DNA of 64,000 nucleotides. It comes from Dugong dugon (taxonomy: Eukaryota > Chordata > Mammalia > Sirenia > Dugongidae). This document shows positions 47,130 to 58,165 of the stretch, piece by piece; position 1 is the first letter of the stretch, and every line of letters begins with the position of its first letter. Made by a program: the position numbers and the translations under genes. A model generated the notes under the pieces. The model did not search any database. It saw nothing but the letters and a program-made list of their open reading frames with translations, and was not told the origin of the DNA. The DNA is taken from the NCBI GenBank assembly GCA_030035585.1, contig CM057469.1, forward strand, positions 21,384,501-21,448,500, in the 5' to 3' direction.

Positions 47130-47426
47130 TAAAAAATTTTTTATTCTGCTTTAGGTGAAAGTTTACAGCACAAATTAGTTTCTCATTAAAAAATTTATAT
47201 ACAAATTGTTTTGTGACATTGGTTGCAATCCTCACAATGTGTCAACACTCTCCCCCTTCCTGTTTACCCCGTTCCTGTTTACACCCCTGTTCATTTGTCC
47301 AGTTTTCCTGTCCCTTCCTACCTCTCATCTTTGCTTTGGGGCAGGTTTTTTCCATTTGGTCTCATATACTTGATTGAACTTAGAAGCATATTCCTCACAT
47401 ATGTTATTGTTTGTTTTATAAAACCT

Positions 47427-47577
47427 AAACCCATTGCCATCGAGTTGATCCGACTCATAGCAACCCTATAGGACAGAGTAGAACTACCCCATAGGATTTC
47501 CAAGGAGCAGCTTGTAGATTTGAACTGCTGAACTTTTGGTTAGTAGCTGAGCTTTTAACCACTGCACCACCAGGGCT
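47427..47577 (-). repeat. AfroSINE inside the L1, reverse
   Basis: AACCCATTGCCATCGAGTTG through CACTGCACCACCAGGGCTA. The L1 text resumes as GGCCTGTCTAATCTTTGG. Confidence 0.85.
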
Positions 47578-48119
47578 AGGCCTGTCTAATCTTTGGCTGA
47601 AAGGTAGACTTTAGAATTGGCTTCAGTTCTGAGTTAGCAGCGTGTCTGGGGCCATAGTCTCAGTGGGTTCATCCAGTCTCTGTCAGACCAGTAAGTCTGA
47701 TCTTCTTTGTGAATTTTAATTTTATTCTACATTTTTATCCTGCTCTGTCCAGGACCCTCTGTTGTGATCCCTGTCAGAGTGGTTGGTGGTGATAGCTGGG
47801 TACCATCTAGTTCTTCTGGGCTCAGGTTGGTGGAGGCTGTGGTTCATGTGGTCCATTAGCCCTTTGGACTAATATTTTGTGTCTTTGGTTTTCTTCATTC
47901 TCCTTTGCTCCAAATGGAATGGGACCAAGAGATGTGTCTTAGATGGCTGCTCACAAGCTTTTAAGACCCCAGACACTGCTTACCAAAGTAGGATGTAAAA
48001 CATTTTCTTTATGAATTATGTTATGTCAACTGACCTAGATGTCCCCCAAGACCATGGTCTCCAGTCCTCAGCACCAGTAACTCAGTCCATCAAGGTGTTT
48101 GGATGTGTCTAGGAAGCTT

Positions 48120-48197
48120 CTAGAGCCCTTGTGGTACAATGGTTAAGAGCTCGGCTGCTAAATAAAAGGTCAGCAGTTCAGATTCACCAGCCACTTG
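48120..48197 (+). repeat. AfroSINE tRNA-head fragment
   Basis: Only the tRNA-derived head remains: AGAGCCCTTGTGGTACAATG, TTAAGAGCTCGGCTGC and CAGCAGTTCAGATTCACCAG. It stops after the B-box. The body and tail are absent, the opposite of the usual 5' truncation. Confidence 0.75.
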
Positions 48198-48480
48198 TAT
48201 GACTTTGCCTAGGTCAAGCTGTGCTGACTTCCCCTGTATTGTGTGTTGTCTTACCCTTCACCAGAGTTAACACTCGTCTACCATCAGTGATTTCCCCATC
48301 CCTCTCCTCCTCTCCCTCATAACCACCAAAGATTGCTTTTTTTTGTGTGTAAACCTTTTCTTGGTCTCATACAATGTTTGTCCTCTTGCGATTGACTTAT
48401 TTTACTCAGCATAATGCCCTCCGTATTCATCCATGTTGTGAGATGTTTCTGGTATTTTAATTTTTTAATGGTATTACTTT

Positions 48481-49248
48481 ATTTAAATTTTCTACCAAAA
48501 TAATCTTATAATTAACATACTCATTGTTTTTTTAAAGTAATAATGCTGTTTTAAGCTGTCAGATCCACTTCTTGACAACAAAGACGAGTTATTTCTTGGG
48601 TCTATGTTTTAATATAGCCTTACATAGTGTGAGGATAATTAGGGAGGACATTACATACATTCTCAAGGAAGGTCTAACTAATGAAATGTTTTATTCATCA
48701 ACAATAAACTTTTAACAAAATCCAGTAACACTTTGTAAAAGTAAATGTAAGAAAAATAAAGCATGTAAGCACTAAGAAATATTTGAGATTTTTTAAAAAT
48801 CTGACAATGATGAAAAAAATTATTTAGAGTTAGTAAACTGGCTTTCAGATGAGACTCTGTGACTTATTAGACACATAGCCTTGTGCACGTGCTTCATTTT
48901 CCTACTTTTGAGAAATGAAGATGGTAGCAACTACTGACCATTGACTTTCAGAAAATTCATCCATGAAGTAAATATGATAACAGACATGAAAACATTTATT
49001 ATGGACATGTAAGGTACTATTATTGTTATTAAAGGCTTAAAAAAAACCACTCCCAGTTACTTCCTGATACTTTTAGCCTATGACTCCAGTCTCAGGTTTT
49101 ATGTCCAGGCAGTGTCTAGTTCAGACAAAGTAAGCAATTTTGAGTCAATGGTGTCTATTAAATTTAGGTTTGACATCAGTACATGTTGATTGCTCATATA
49201 TATTTTACTTGAAAATTCTATATAGTTTGAAGATATTGTATAAAATAT
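48481..49248. other. AT-rich intergenic sequence
   Basis: Unrecognised. A weak MIR-like stretch may occur at 48835-48990. Confidence 0.35.
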
Positions 49249-49770
49249 TGTTATGGATTGAATTGTGTCCCACAAAAATGTGTGTCAACTTGGCTAGGCC
49301 ATGATTTCCAGTATTGTGTGACTGTCCACCATTTTGTCATCTGATGTGATTTTCCTATGTGTTGGAAATCCTAACTCTATGACGTTAATGAGGCAGGATT
49401 AGAGACAGTTATGTTAACGAGGCAGGACTCAATTTACAAGATTAGGTTGTATCTTGAGTCAATCTCTTTTGAGATATAAGAGAGAGAAGCTAGTAGAGAG
49501 AAGAGGGACCTCATGCCACCAAGAATGAAGAACTAGGAGTGGCGCACGTCCTTTGGACCAGGGGTCCCTGCACTGAGAAGCTCCCAGACCAGGGGAAGAT
49601 TGATGAAAAGGACATTCCCCCAGAACCAACAGAAAGAGAAAGCCTTCCCCTGGAGCTGGCACCCTGAATTCGGGCTTCTAGCCTCCTAAACTGTGAGAGA
49701 ATAAATTCCTCTTTATTAAAGGCATCCACTTGTGGTATTTCTGTTCTAACAGCACTAGGTAACTAAGACA
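49249..49770 (+). repeat. Solo LTR of ERVL-MaLR type
   Basis: Begins TGTTATGGATTGAATTGTGT and ends ...GGTAACTAAGACA, with AGAATAAATTCCTCTTTATT as the polyadenylation region. This is the ordinary layout of MaLR LTRs. The flanks share only AAT, so no clear target duplication remains. The open frames inside are shadows of the LTR. Confidence 0.75.
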
Positions 49771-51544
49771 AATGCCAAGAGCCCTTAAGGTAAAATATTT
49801 CTAAAATAAATATAAGCATGAATGAGATGCAAATTTGTGGCAAAATGCAGTTTCTATGATTAAAAGCAATCAAGATTAATTGATATAACTTTTGATGAAA
49901 ATTATTATGGAACATTAGAATAATGTAAAGAAACTTCCTATGCCAGAAAGCTCTGAAATAATATCATAGCACTCTATGGTTTATGAGTTTATTTTTCTCA
50001 TGTGCTATATCATTGTATACCTATAGCAATCATTTGAGGTAGCAATTATTATTCCTCATTTAGTAGATGAACTTGAAGTTTATTGCAATCAAATGAAAAC
50101 CAAGAAATTCACATCCTTTGGAGCTGGTACTAAAATCTAGATATTCTAATGTAAAGTCCAGGGCTTTGAGGATAAGGAAGCAAAAAACACGTGTGAAGTG
50201 TTAGTCTCCAGTCAGTCATTTCTCACCGTGGTTTACTGAGTGCTCCTTATGTGTGCAAGCCACAGTAGAGGGTCAGGCATGGCCCCTGCCCCCAGGTAGC
50301 TTGGGGGCTAGTAAGACAGAGAAGGCAAAAATCTATGCTGCAGTCAGAAAATGTAAGGGCTACGAAAATGTACAGGAAAAGGTGCAGTGGGAGTTTATTA
50401 ATTTATAAATTCAATAATATTTTAGTGCAACATTCGTATACTGTATCTGGCCATCTTCAAAAAATATTTTTCTTTCCTGTAACAGTTTAAACTGAGTTTA
50501 ATTTTATATAAAACGTTGTTTTGAAGGTCAACAAGCAAGCTCCATGTTACTACCATAAAAAATGAAATTGAACAAGAATCGAAGACAGAAAAAAATATGA
50601 ATACGTATAGATATATTTCAACTTGTTGAGTGCATTTGAAAGTTTGGCACTATGTACTAAGAAGGTTAAGTACGGAAAGGTAAAAATGTATGTTTTGCCT
50701 GATATTTGCTCATAATAAACATATATGAATTGACTATATATGAATTCAGTAGTCTCCCTGGAACATAAATGCTACCACTATACTTTTGAAAAAACAGAGA
50801 TGCTAGGAACTACTATAGTGTTTTCCCCAAAAAGGTGCAGTTAAAAAAAAATCTATTCAGTACAAAAAGCTGACTCAGTATGGAAACCATTTGTTTAAAT
50901 TCTACGACAGTGGAACACTTATGACTACTCTAAATTGCATATCTTATCACTTGTCAAAGTTTGGATATATCACATTACCTACACTGCAATCTCACAGAGC
51001 AAAAAGAAGTTATACTTTGCAGAAGGGGGGCCAGGTCTTTTATACATCAACATTATAAAAGACTATATAACTGCTTGTAATCATTTAAATTGTGTCTGTT
51101 TACTTAAAAAAAAAAAAAAGCAGTGAAGGTTAAATTGCAATCACAAAAAAATGGGAGAGAGCACAATGGAATGTATAATATTCACAGTTTTTTAAACCTG
51201 ATTCAAATCCTTGCTTTGAAGTATAATTTCTGTTTGAACCTCAGTTTCCTCACTTGAACAATGGGGATAATAACATTCATCTTGCAGAATTACTGTGAAA
51301 CTTGGCTATAGCCCACCAGCCAGTCACTTATTACACAAGACTATTTTGCCCCTAAGAAAAACAATCTAGACTAACCAAAAGTTGTGTGTGTGTGGGTGTG
51401 TGGGGGTGGTGGTGGTGGTGGTGGTGGTGGTAGGTATTTGTATTTAATTTCTTCATCCCAATTGACTGCTGCTCACAGGACTTTATTTCAACTACTGTTT
51501 TGACAATACCATCTTTTAATGTGGAGACTCTAAAAAGATGTGAA
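49771..51544. other. Intergenic sequence with a MIR and (GT)n/(GTG)n tract
   Basis: MIR-like text lies at about 51215-51310 (GTTTGAACCTCAGTTTCCTC). A GT to GTG simple repeat lies at 51381-51434. The rest is AT-rich and unrecognised. Confidence 0.45.
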
Positions 51545-51752
51545 GGAGCCCCTGGTAGTGCCATTGTTAAGATCTCAGTGGCCAACTGAAAAGGTTGGTA
51601 GTTTGAACTTATCAGCAGCTCTGGTGGAGAAAAGATCTGACTGGCCATCTGCTCCCGTAAGGATTACAGCCTAGTAAACCCTATGGGACAGGTCTACTCT
51701 GTCCTACAGGGTTGGTAGGAGTTGGAATTGACCGGATGACACACAACAACAA
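51545..51752 (+). repeat. AfroSINE
   Basis: GGAGCCCCTGGTAGTGCCAT through GAGTTGGAATTGACCGGATG, then a CAACAACAA tail like that of the RTE. Confidence 0.85.
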
Positions 51753-51957
51753 CAAAAAAGTACAAGAGGCAATGCTTGCCTTTGCAATCAAATTTGAACC
51801 TGGAATTTCTCTGAAACCATCATCCAAGTAGGACAGTTTGGGGTGGGAGGAGAGTTCTGCCAAGGGCTAGAGAGGTAGATCAGTTTACCCTCTGCACTTT
51901 CTTCACAATCTGCAGTATCCTCAGGCTTTCATATGTTACAAACAAACAACAACAAAA

Positions 51958-52163
51958 ACTAAACCGCTTGCCTTCACGTCATTGCAATTCATGGTGACTC
52001 AGGAGTGTTACAGTAGAACTATACTCCATCAGGTTTTTCAATGGACAATTTTTCAGAAGTAGATTGCCAAGCCTTTCTTCCAAGAAGCCTTTGGGAGGAC
52101 TGGAACCCCCAACCTTCCAGTTATCAGCCAGTGCATTAACCATTTGTGCCACCCAGGGACTCC
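51958..52163 (-). repeat. AfroSINE, reverse
   Basis: GCTTGCCTTCACGTCATTGC through GTGCCACCCAGGGACTCC. Confidence 0.85.
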
Positions 52164-52819
52164 TTCATATGCTTACCCAGCTTTGAAACAGACAGACCTG
52201 AGAGACCATTAACACTAGTTGTTTAGCTTTTTGGTAAAACAAAACAAAACAATTTTTTTTGACATGCTGACTCCCAAAATAGCAAAGTATAAGGAGATTT
52301 AAGATTTAATTATTGATACATCACCTTATTCTTAATAATCATTATGCCTGGCTGTTTTAAGACTAGGCTCGAAAGGCAGAGCAGATGTAAAAACTCTTGG
52401 GGATTAAAACCTCGTCCTGGGGGCCTACAAACCAGAAGAGAAACAAATGGACAGCGGTCGGGCCGTGTACACCTAATGAACAGAGCCAAATCATAAGCAG
52501 AGAATTGCAACGGGGACTCCGGAATCGCTCCCCCCAGGATCCGGTGGGGTGGGGGCCGCTGGAAGCCTTGTTCACCGTGGACATTGAGGACTGGGAAACA
52601 GCGTGCAAGAGTGTCTGCCAGCCGCGGTAATGCACCCAGGCGGATTTGCATTGCTACGTCCTGATGTGAAAGTAGTGTGCAAGGCTCAAGAAAACCCATG
52701 TCCTCGTGGCCAACATCAGTGGGTTGCTAGGCACCCTATGCTCTCAGTCCCAAGGGTGGGACAAAGGGGCTTCCGAGGTGGGGAGTTATTGAACTTTTAT
52801 AATGAGGTAATAGAAAGAG
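52164..52819 (+). other. Region upstream of the PLD5 CpG island
   Basis: The composition changes from AT-rich to mixed, with some CpG from about 52435. It may contain distal promoter sequence. No transcription start can be placed. The short open frames on both strands lack recognisable domains. Confidence 0.4.
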
Positions 52820-53622
52820 CGAGTCGGGGGCGGGGTGAGGCGGTGGCTTCTGGATGGCAGTGGGGGAAGGGCGGAGGTGGTTCCCGAGCGTCTCACTCCT
52901 GATCCAGCCCCGCGCTTAGCGAGCCGGAGGCAGGAGGTGCAGAGACGGCGTTCACTTCTCGAGTTGCTAGTTGGTTCTCTTTCAAGTCAAAACGGGAGAG
53001 AGAAAGGTGTAGCCTGTTGGGGAAAGGTCGATCCGCAGCCGGGGCCGGCCACCCAGCCGGGTTGCGGCGGAAGGGGGCGGCGGGTGGCGCGGGCAGCCGG
53101 ACACCGGTCTTCGGCCCGGCGGTGGCGGTGGTTTTTCACTGCACCAACCTGCGGACCGGCCTGGCTGGGCGCGCGGCGGCCCCTCCCACACCGCACCCCC
53201 GCCGCCGCCTACCCGCGCTTCCTGCTGGTTTACCCGCCCGGGTCCCAGTCGGTGCCGCAAGGAGCCGGCGTGCGGAGCGCCCGCTTGGGACCGCAGCCGG
53301 TGGGGGACGTTGCGGCCACCGCCTCCCACACCTGACACGCCAGCCTTCCCGGTGCCCGCGGCCCCCTCCCTCTTTGCCTCCCGCTCGCCCCGCCACCCAC
53401 ACCGGGCACCCCTCCCCCTCCGCCGGCCCAGCGCCTCCTCCCTGCGCGCCGGGCACCGCCTCCCTCTCGGCTCGCGCCCCTCACCGGCTACTCCGCCCCG
53501 CGCTCTCCGCGCGCCCTCGCTCTTTCTCTCGCTCCTTCTCGCCCTCTCTCCCTCTCTCCCTCGCTCGCCCTCCCTGCCCAGTTCCCATCACAAGTCCCCT
53601 GCGCGCCAGCCGCCCCCTTGTC

Positions 53623-53691
53623 ATGTCAGCATGGAGATCCGGCAGCACGACTGGCTCTCGGCCTCCCCCCACGAGGGCTTCGAGCAGATGA
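53623..53691 (+). CDS. Overlapping upstream ORF at the PLD5 start
   Basis: An ATG lies 8 bases before the PLD5 ATG in another frame, with G at -3 and T at +4 (moderate context). It would give a 22-residue peptide ending at a stop at 53689-53691, inside the PLD5 coding exon. Ribosomes starting here could not re-initiate at the PLD5 ATG without moving back, so it might lower PLD5 output. No evidence of expression can be drawn from sequence alone. Confidence 0.35.
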   Translation: MSAWRSGSTTGSRPPPTRASSR

Positions 53692-53819
53692 GGCTCAAAA
53701 GCCGCCCCAAGGAGCCCTCTTCGAGCCTGACTAGAGTGGGCGCGAACTTCTACAGCAGCGTCAAGCAGCAGGACTACAGCGCCAGCGTCTGGCTCCGGAG
53801 GAAAGACAAGCTCGAGCAC
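53631..53819 (+). CDS. PLD5: PLD5 first coding exon (inactive phospholipase D5, N-terminus)
   Basis: The 63 codons begin MEIRQHDWLSASPHEGFEQM and end ...RRKDKLEH. I recognise this as the N-terminus of PLD5, differing from my memory of the human protein by D for E at residue 7 and S for P at residue 31. PLD5 is a type II membrane protein of the phospholipase D family that lacks working HKD catalytic motifs. This exon supplies the short cytoplasmic tail, rich in K and R, just before the membrane segment encoded by the next exon. The ATG has A at -3 and G at +4 (strong Kozak). The exon ends on a whole codon at 53819 and a GTAAGG donor follows (phase 0). The remaining exons lie beyond the window. 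Brain-enriched expression and the exact role of PLD5 cannot be read from this sequence. Confidence 0.9.
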
Positions 53820-53825
53820 GTAAGG
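53820..53825 (+). other. PLD5: PLD5 exon 1 splice donor
   Basis: CAC|GTAAGG is a close match to the U1 consensus. It ends the open frame exactly between codons. Confidence 0.85.
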
Positions 53826-54060
53826 GCAGCTCGCTCCCGTTGACCCCGGCACCTGCCGCACGACCCCTCCCTCGGCAGCGGCCGGGAGCCAGGCAGGTGG
53901 CCTGCGCCTCCGCGCCCGGTTTGGGGGAAGGGCGTCCACGTCCTCCGGCCGGATCTGGGGGCTGCTCCTATGCACTTTCTGGCGGTAAACGACCGGGCTG
54001 CGGGGAAGGGACGGGAGGTTCCCTTCCTGGCGCAGCCTGGCCGCTCCACAACTCGACCTA

Positions 54061-56917
54061 CCCACTGCTTCTCCTGTGGGGCTTATATGCACTGTGTTCT
54101 TGGGTTGCCTGTGGGGGGTGAGGAAGGTGGAACTGCCGCAAGCGTAGCTTCGAGTGTTGCACGGTAGCGGGTTTTCGAGGTGTGCTTGCCATTCTCTTTG
54201 GGGGCAATTTTACTTTGTCCAGAAACTAACAAATTCACGAATCCGTAAAGTTGTCGCCGCCAGCGACCTAGCCTGGGCCCGCGCGCAAGCCCTTAGAGTT
54301 TTCTGCAGAGTGTCCGCTGGGATGAGCAGTTGGCAATCTTCTCTACTTGAGCAACTAGGGAGGGATTTGCGCGTTGCAAGGTGAAAGGCAACAGAATGAG
54401 CAGATCGCCCTGCTTCCCAGAGACCCACCACTCTGGAGGATGGGAGCGGGCGAGCAGAGACCTCCACTTGCCTAACCCGAGTGCGTGCTTCACGCGACGC
54501 GTTATTGGCTTGCCATTCTGGAAGGAAGAAATCCCTTTAAAAAGGCGTTTAGTTGATCCACAGTTTTAAATGTGACCCATAACATGTCGTTAAACCAAGT
54601 GTTACAGTGAAATTAAGATAATTTTACCAAGAGTGTAGTGCAGCTAGTTAAGGAAAAGATGCTATTTCTTCCCACGAGCTGCGTAATCAAAATTGAGTCT
54701 GTAAATGGAATATGGAGATTTCCTAGTATTTGGGTCATGTCGCCAATTATGATAAAAAGATAAGAATGAGAACTCCTAGAACTCAACACGTCTATCTCCA
54801 ATCGCTGCACCGACCTGAATCCTGTCTGCCCTCCAGGAGCTTCCTGGGGCTTTGCGAAACCACTTGCTTCCCTGGAGGAAGAGCGCAGTGGGGATATTTC
54901 CCTATTATAACAGGAAAGGAAGGTCCATGCCCTTTTCCGAGGGCTTGATTAAGTCAAGGGAAGCTGGCGTTTAAAACTTTGAGTTGTATAACAGGCTCTT
55001 TGTGTGTGTGTGTGTGTGTAGAGAACCATTTGGAAAGTTACTGAAGGAAATTTCCGGGATGGCAAGATGTTTGGAAGGCAGCAGTGTCCACTTAAAAATG
55101 CATGCTCCAGAATTAGTAAGGAGACCTGTAATGTTACTAGTTTAAAGGGGACAAATAGCATCTTCGTATAATTTGGCTCTTAAGGGTGTTACCTGATTTT
55201 ACTCCCAAGGAGAATGCTTAGAATGGTGATAGATTATCTCTTCGTTTGAGTTTCACTCTGATTGTGTGTTCAGAGGCTTGTGCTTTTAGCTGATCTATTT
55301 CCTTTATTCTCTTAATGAAAATCAATAGTGCAACCTTCTATGACTATGTCTTCTTGAGTCATAGACTCTGCATGCAGTAGACTTAAATGCTTTCGCAGTT
55401 TTAGACTTTCGTTGAAAGTAGCAAGCCACACTATGTGGGCCAAGGCAGCCTCACCTTTGTCGATGAATATAGCCCCTCCTGAGGGTTAGAGACCAATGAA
55501 AGGAAGGTCTGGTTGTTCGAAAACATGTGCCAACCTGTGCTTTCTTCTGCACTCAGATGCTCCAAAAGAAAGCATTACATTCATTTAAAAAATTAATCAA
55601 CTCATTGTTTGCTGTTATTCAAATCAACGTAGCATTTTTGTTTGCTTTCTCAACTACATTTCATGAGACATGTAGGTGTGTATTCTATTCTGACGTTTTC
55701 TTCTATACCTGCGTACAGTTAGAAAGGGGGCTTTGCTTCAAATGAATTTTTTTGTGATAGTTTCTTGCTCCTTTGAAACATTTATCAACAAACATTTTTT
55801 AATGAAATATTTGTTAAAGCGCTATGAAAAAATTAATTTAGTGCTAAATATAAATTTTATTTGGACTCAAGCTCAAGGTGTTTGTAATATGCATCATATG
55901 TTGTGTACATTATGATGTTTCAGATAGTTTGATGTTAAGTCCTAATTAAGTATTCAAAATAAAAAAACTCATAACAAATGTAGCTAGCTCTATCATTGCT
56001 GCACAAAAAATGAATGTGTGACGTAGACTTTATCATAGAGAACATTCTGAACATACATGGCATCTTCTGACTTAGATGTTGCAGGGACTAGGAAGAATGT
56101 GTCATATGAAATTCAAAGGTGATTTATAGTAGTTAAAAAACACTTTCGATCTGTCTAGTCAAATGGATGGCCACCTTTTTATTATGTTGAAAAAAATGAA
56201 TGAATAATTATGATGGAGATTCTATGCCAGAAAACAGCTGACTCAGTTATTTTGCTGGTGCTTTAAAAGCCAATTTAAGTATTAAGAGTGTAAATAAATT
56301 ATGACTTCAAATGACACACGTATTCAGTCATCACAATAACGGAATTCCCTGAAATGAAATGTGGCAGTGTGTGGACACCGTCCAGACTTCAGAAGCATTG
56401 CTTAATCTGAAAGTCAATAGCTATGTTATGTGACAGCTAAAGCATAGTTTTCCACCCACTTCTCTAAAAGTAGAATAATTTATCTCTCCTTTTCTGATTT
56501 AAAGGCTATAGGATGAATCTCCAGATTGGACAAGAGAAAAGTGACATGAAGTAGTTGAGGATTTGAATACTTTCAACCATTCTTTAAATTTGATTTCTAT
56601 AATTGATAGGCCAGCAGTTAAGGTGAACACTCATTAAGAAATAAATGTCCGTGAAGGATCCTTCCAGTCTTCAATCATGCATAGAAGCTTACAAGGAAGT
56701 TGTGTTTGTACCGTGAATTCTGGACTTTAAATTCCACTTGGAAATTTCAGGAAAAAGTAAAATTGCCAGCTATACATAGAATATTGTCTTATTAGCTACA
56801 AATAATGCTCTTGCCCTCCTAGACTCTTTTGCTTCCTATTCTGCCTTATAACTCTATGACTTTAGAAGGCATTAGGCTTGGGAAACAGTGGAAATCTTTT
56901 CTATCTCTGTTGTCATT
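54061..56917 (+). other. PLD5 intron 1, no recognised element
   Basis: Leaves the CpG island gradually up to about 54500, then is AT-rich. It holds a short (GT)n at 55001-55019. The open frames are short, without domains, and lie in an intron. Confidence 0.5.
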
Positions 56918-57283
56918 GTTAGTTGCCATTGAGTCAGCTCTAACTCATGGTGACCTTATGTACAACATACGTAAAGAAACTTTGCTCAGTCCTGTGCTGT
57001 CTTCATGTTCGTTGGTATGCTTAAGTTCATTGTTGCAGCCACTGTGTAGTTTGAGTGCCTTCCGACCTACGGGGCTCATCTTCCAGCACTATATGGGACA
57101 ATTTTGGAAGCAGATAACCCGACCTTTCTTCCTAATCTTCCTTAGTGTAGAAGCTCCACTGAAACATGTCCACCATGGGTGACCCTGCTGGTGTTTGAAG
57201 TGCTGGTGGCAGAGCTCCTGACATCGTAGCAACACACACCCAGCACAGTATGACAAACTGACAGATGCGTGGCGGCTTATCTC
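56918..57283 (-). repeat. AfroSINE, long body type, reverse
   Basis: Tail GTTGCCATTGAGTCAGCTCT on the left; body GGAAGCAGATAACCCGACCT and CACTGAAACATGTCCACCAT; right end with CAACACACACCCAGCACAGT. Same arrangement as 30885-31188. The tRNA head is degraded. Confidence 0.7.
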
Positions 57284-57834
57284 CGTAGAATCCTATGTTT
57301 ACTTTACCTATAATCTAAAAGTGAAAGACATGGTCTAGCAAAGCAAAGGAGTACCAAAGCAAAGGAGTACCACCAAAGCAAGGGGAGAAAGGGGCTCCTC
57401 CCCCAGCCCCTAATCCACCCCTGTTGGCTCAGCCCTCTAGGTGATTTTGAGGGTAATCATTCAATAGGGTTTGACTATCCCAGAGGACAGCATGACATTA
57501 ACGTGGAGTCCTTTGATGGTATATTTCATTTGTTAATTTTTTTTTTTTTTAATTTTAGAAAGTGGGAGAGTTGCAGAGTCTACTTTGCTCAGGGGCCTAG
57601 TTTTATGCCAGTTGTGTTTGTGGAGATTTCCTGATGCCATTTGTGGAGACAGAGATGCCTTATTTTCTCTCCTGCTCTTGCCAAAGTGTGGGTGAGAGTA
57701 GGGGCTCTGGTAAGAGAGACCTGGGTTTTGACACTGATTCCGTCTCTTAACTCTGATCTTAGCAAAGGACTTATAGTCACCAAGATGCAATTCACATTCC
57801 TCCTTAAAGGAGTCATAGGTTTGCTGTGATGGTT
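57284..57834 (+). other. PLD5 intron, short tandem repeat and unrecognised DNA
   Basis: A 16-17 base unit (CAAAGCAAAGGAGTAC) is repeated at about 57337-57377. The rest is unrecognised. Confidence 0.45.
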
Positions 57835-58165
57835 AAATGAGTCAGTCCATGTCTACACTGCAGTAACAAGCAATCCCCAGTGCCAGGGTGTCAGCTTCAC
57901 ATTTTTCCCCTCACACTTGTCATCTTTGCAGGTTAGCAGGGGTCTCTGTCATCACAGTTGCCTGGCCTGATGGAAGCTCCATCTCTATACAGGCTTTAAT
58001 GATTGCCAGGGCAGCTAAAGGGAAGCTGTGGACTCATACAGTGGCTCTCAGTGCTTCCACCCAGTAGTGGCACATCCGTTTGACTCATGTTCGTTGGCCA
58101 AAGAAAGTTTCATGGCCAAAGCTTGCTTCAGGGGATGTGAGAAGGGAGATCTAACCAAGACCTAG
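57835..58165 (+). repeat. Ancient placental interspersed repeat
   Basis: CTACACTGCAGTAACAAGCA, CAGTAGTGGCACATCC and GTTGGCCAAAGAAAGTTTCA parallel the copy at 21606-22000. Confidence 0.5.

Larger units (their letters stand above)
47130..48480 (-). mobile_element. 5'-truncated L1 3' end with SINE insertions
   Basis: Antisense L1 3' UTR and end of ORF2. The text parallels 11588-12261 (GTTTACAGCACAAATTAG, CAGGACCCTCTGTTGTGATC, CTTTTAAGACCCCAGACACT). It is interrupted at 47427-47577 and 48120-48197 by SINE sequences. A broken T-run on the left marks the poly(A) end. Confidence 0.85.
52820..54060 (+). promoter_or_regulatory. PLD5: CpG island, PLD5 promoter and 5' UTR
   Basis: Dense CpG and high GC from about 52820 to 54060, unlike anything else in the window. 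It encloses the first PLD5 coding exon and must hold its promoter. The 5' UTR just before the ATG is strongly pyrimidine-rich (about 53515-53580, CTCTCTCCCTC type). No TATA box is seen in the GC-rich part. The long open frames on both strands here arise because GC-rich sequence has few stops. They are not supported as genes. Confidence 0.85.

Noticed and set aside
49459-49729. Frames on - in the MaLR LTR
   Set aside because: Antisense reading of an LTR, no domain.
53017-54092. Long open frames on both strands in the CpG island
   Set aside because: Low-complexity P/R/A/G-rich translations; GC-rich DNA rarely has stops. Only the 53631 frame has a recognisable protein and a splice donor.
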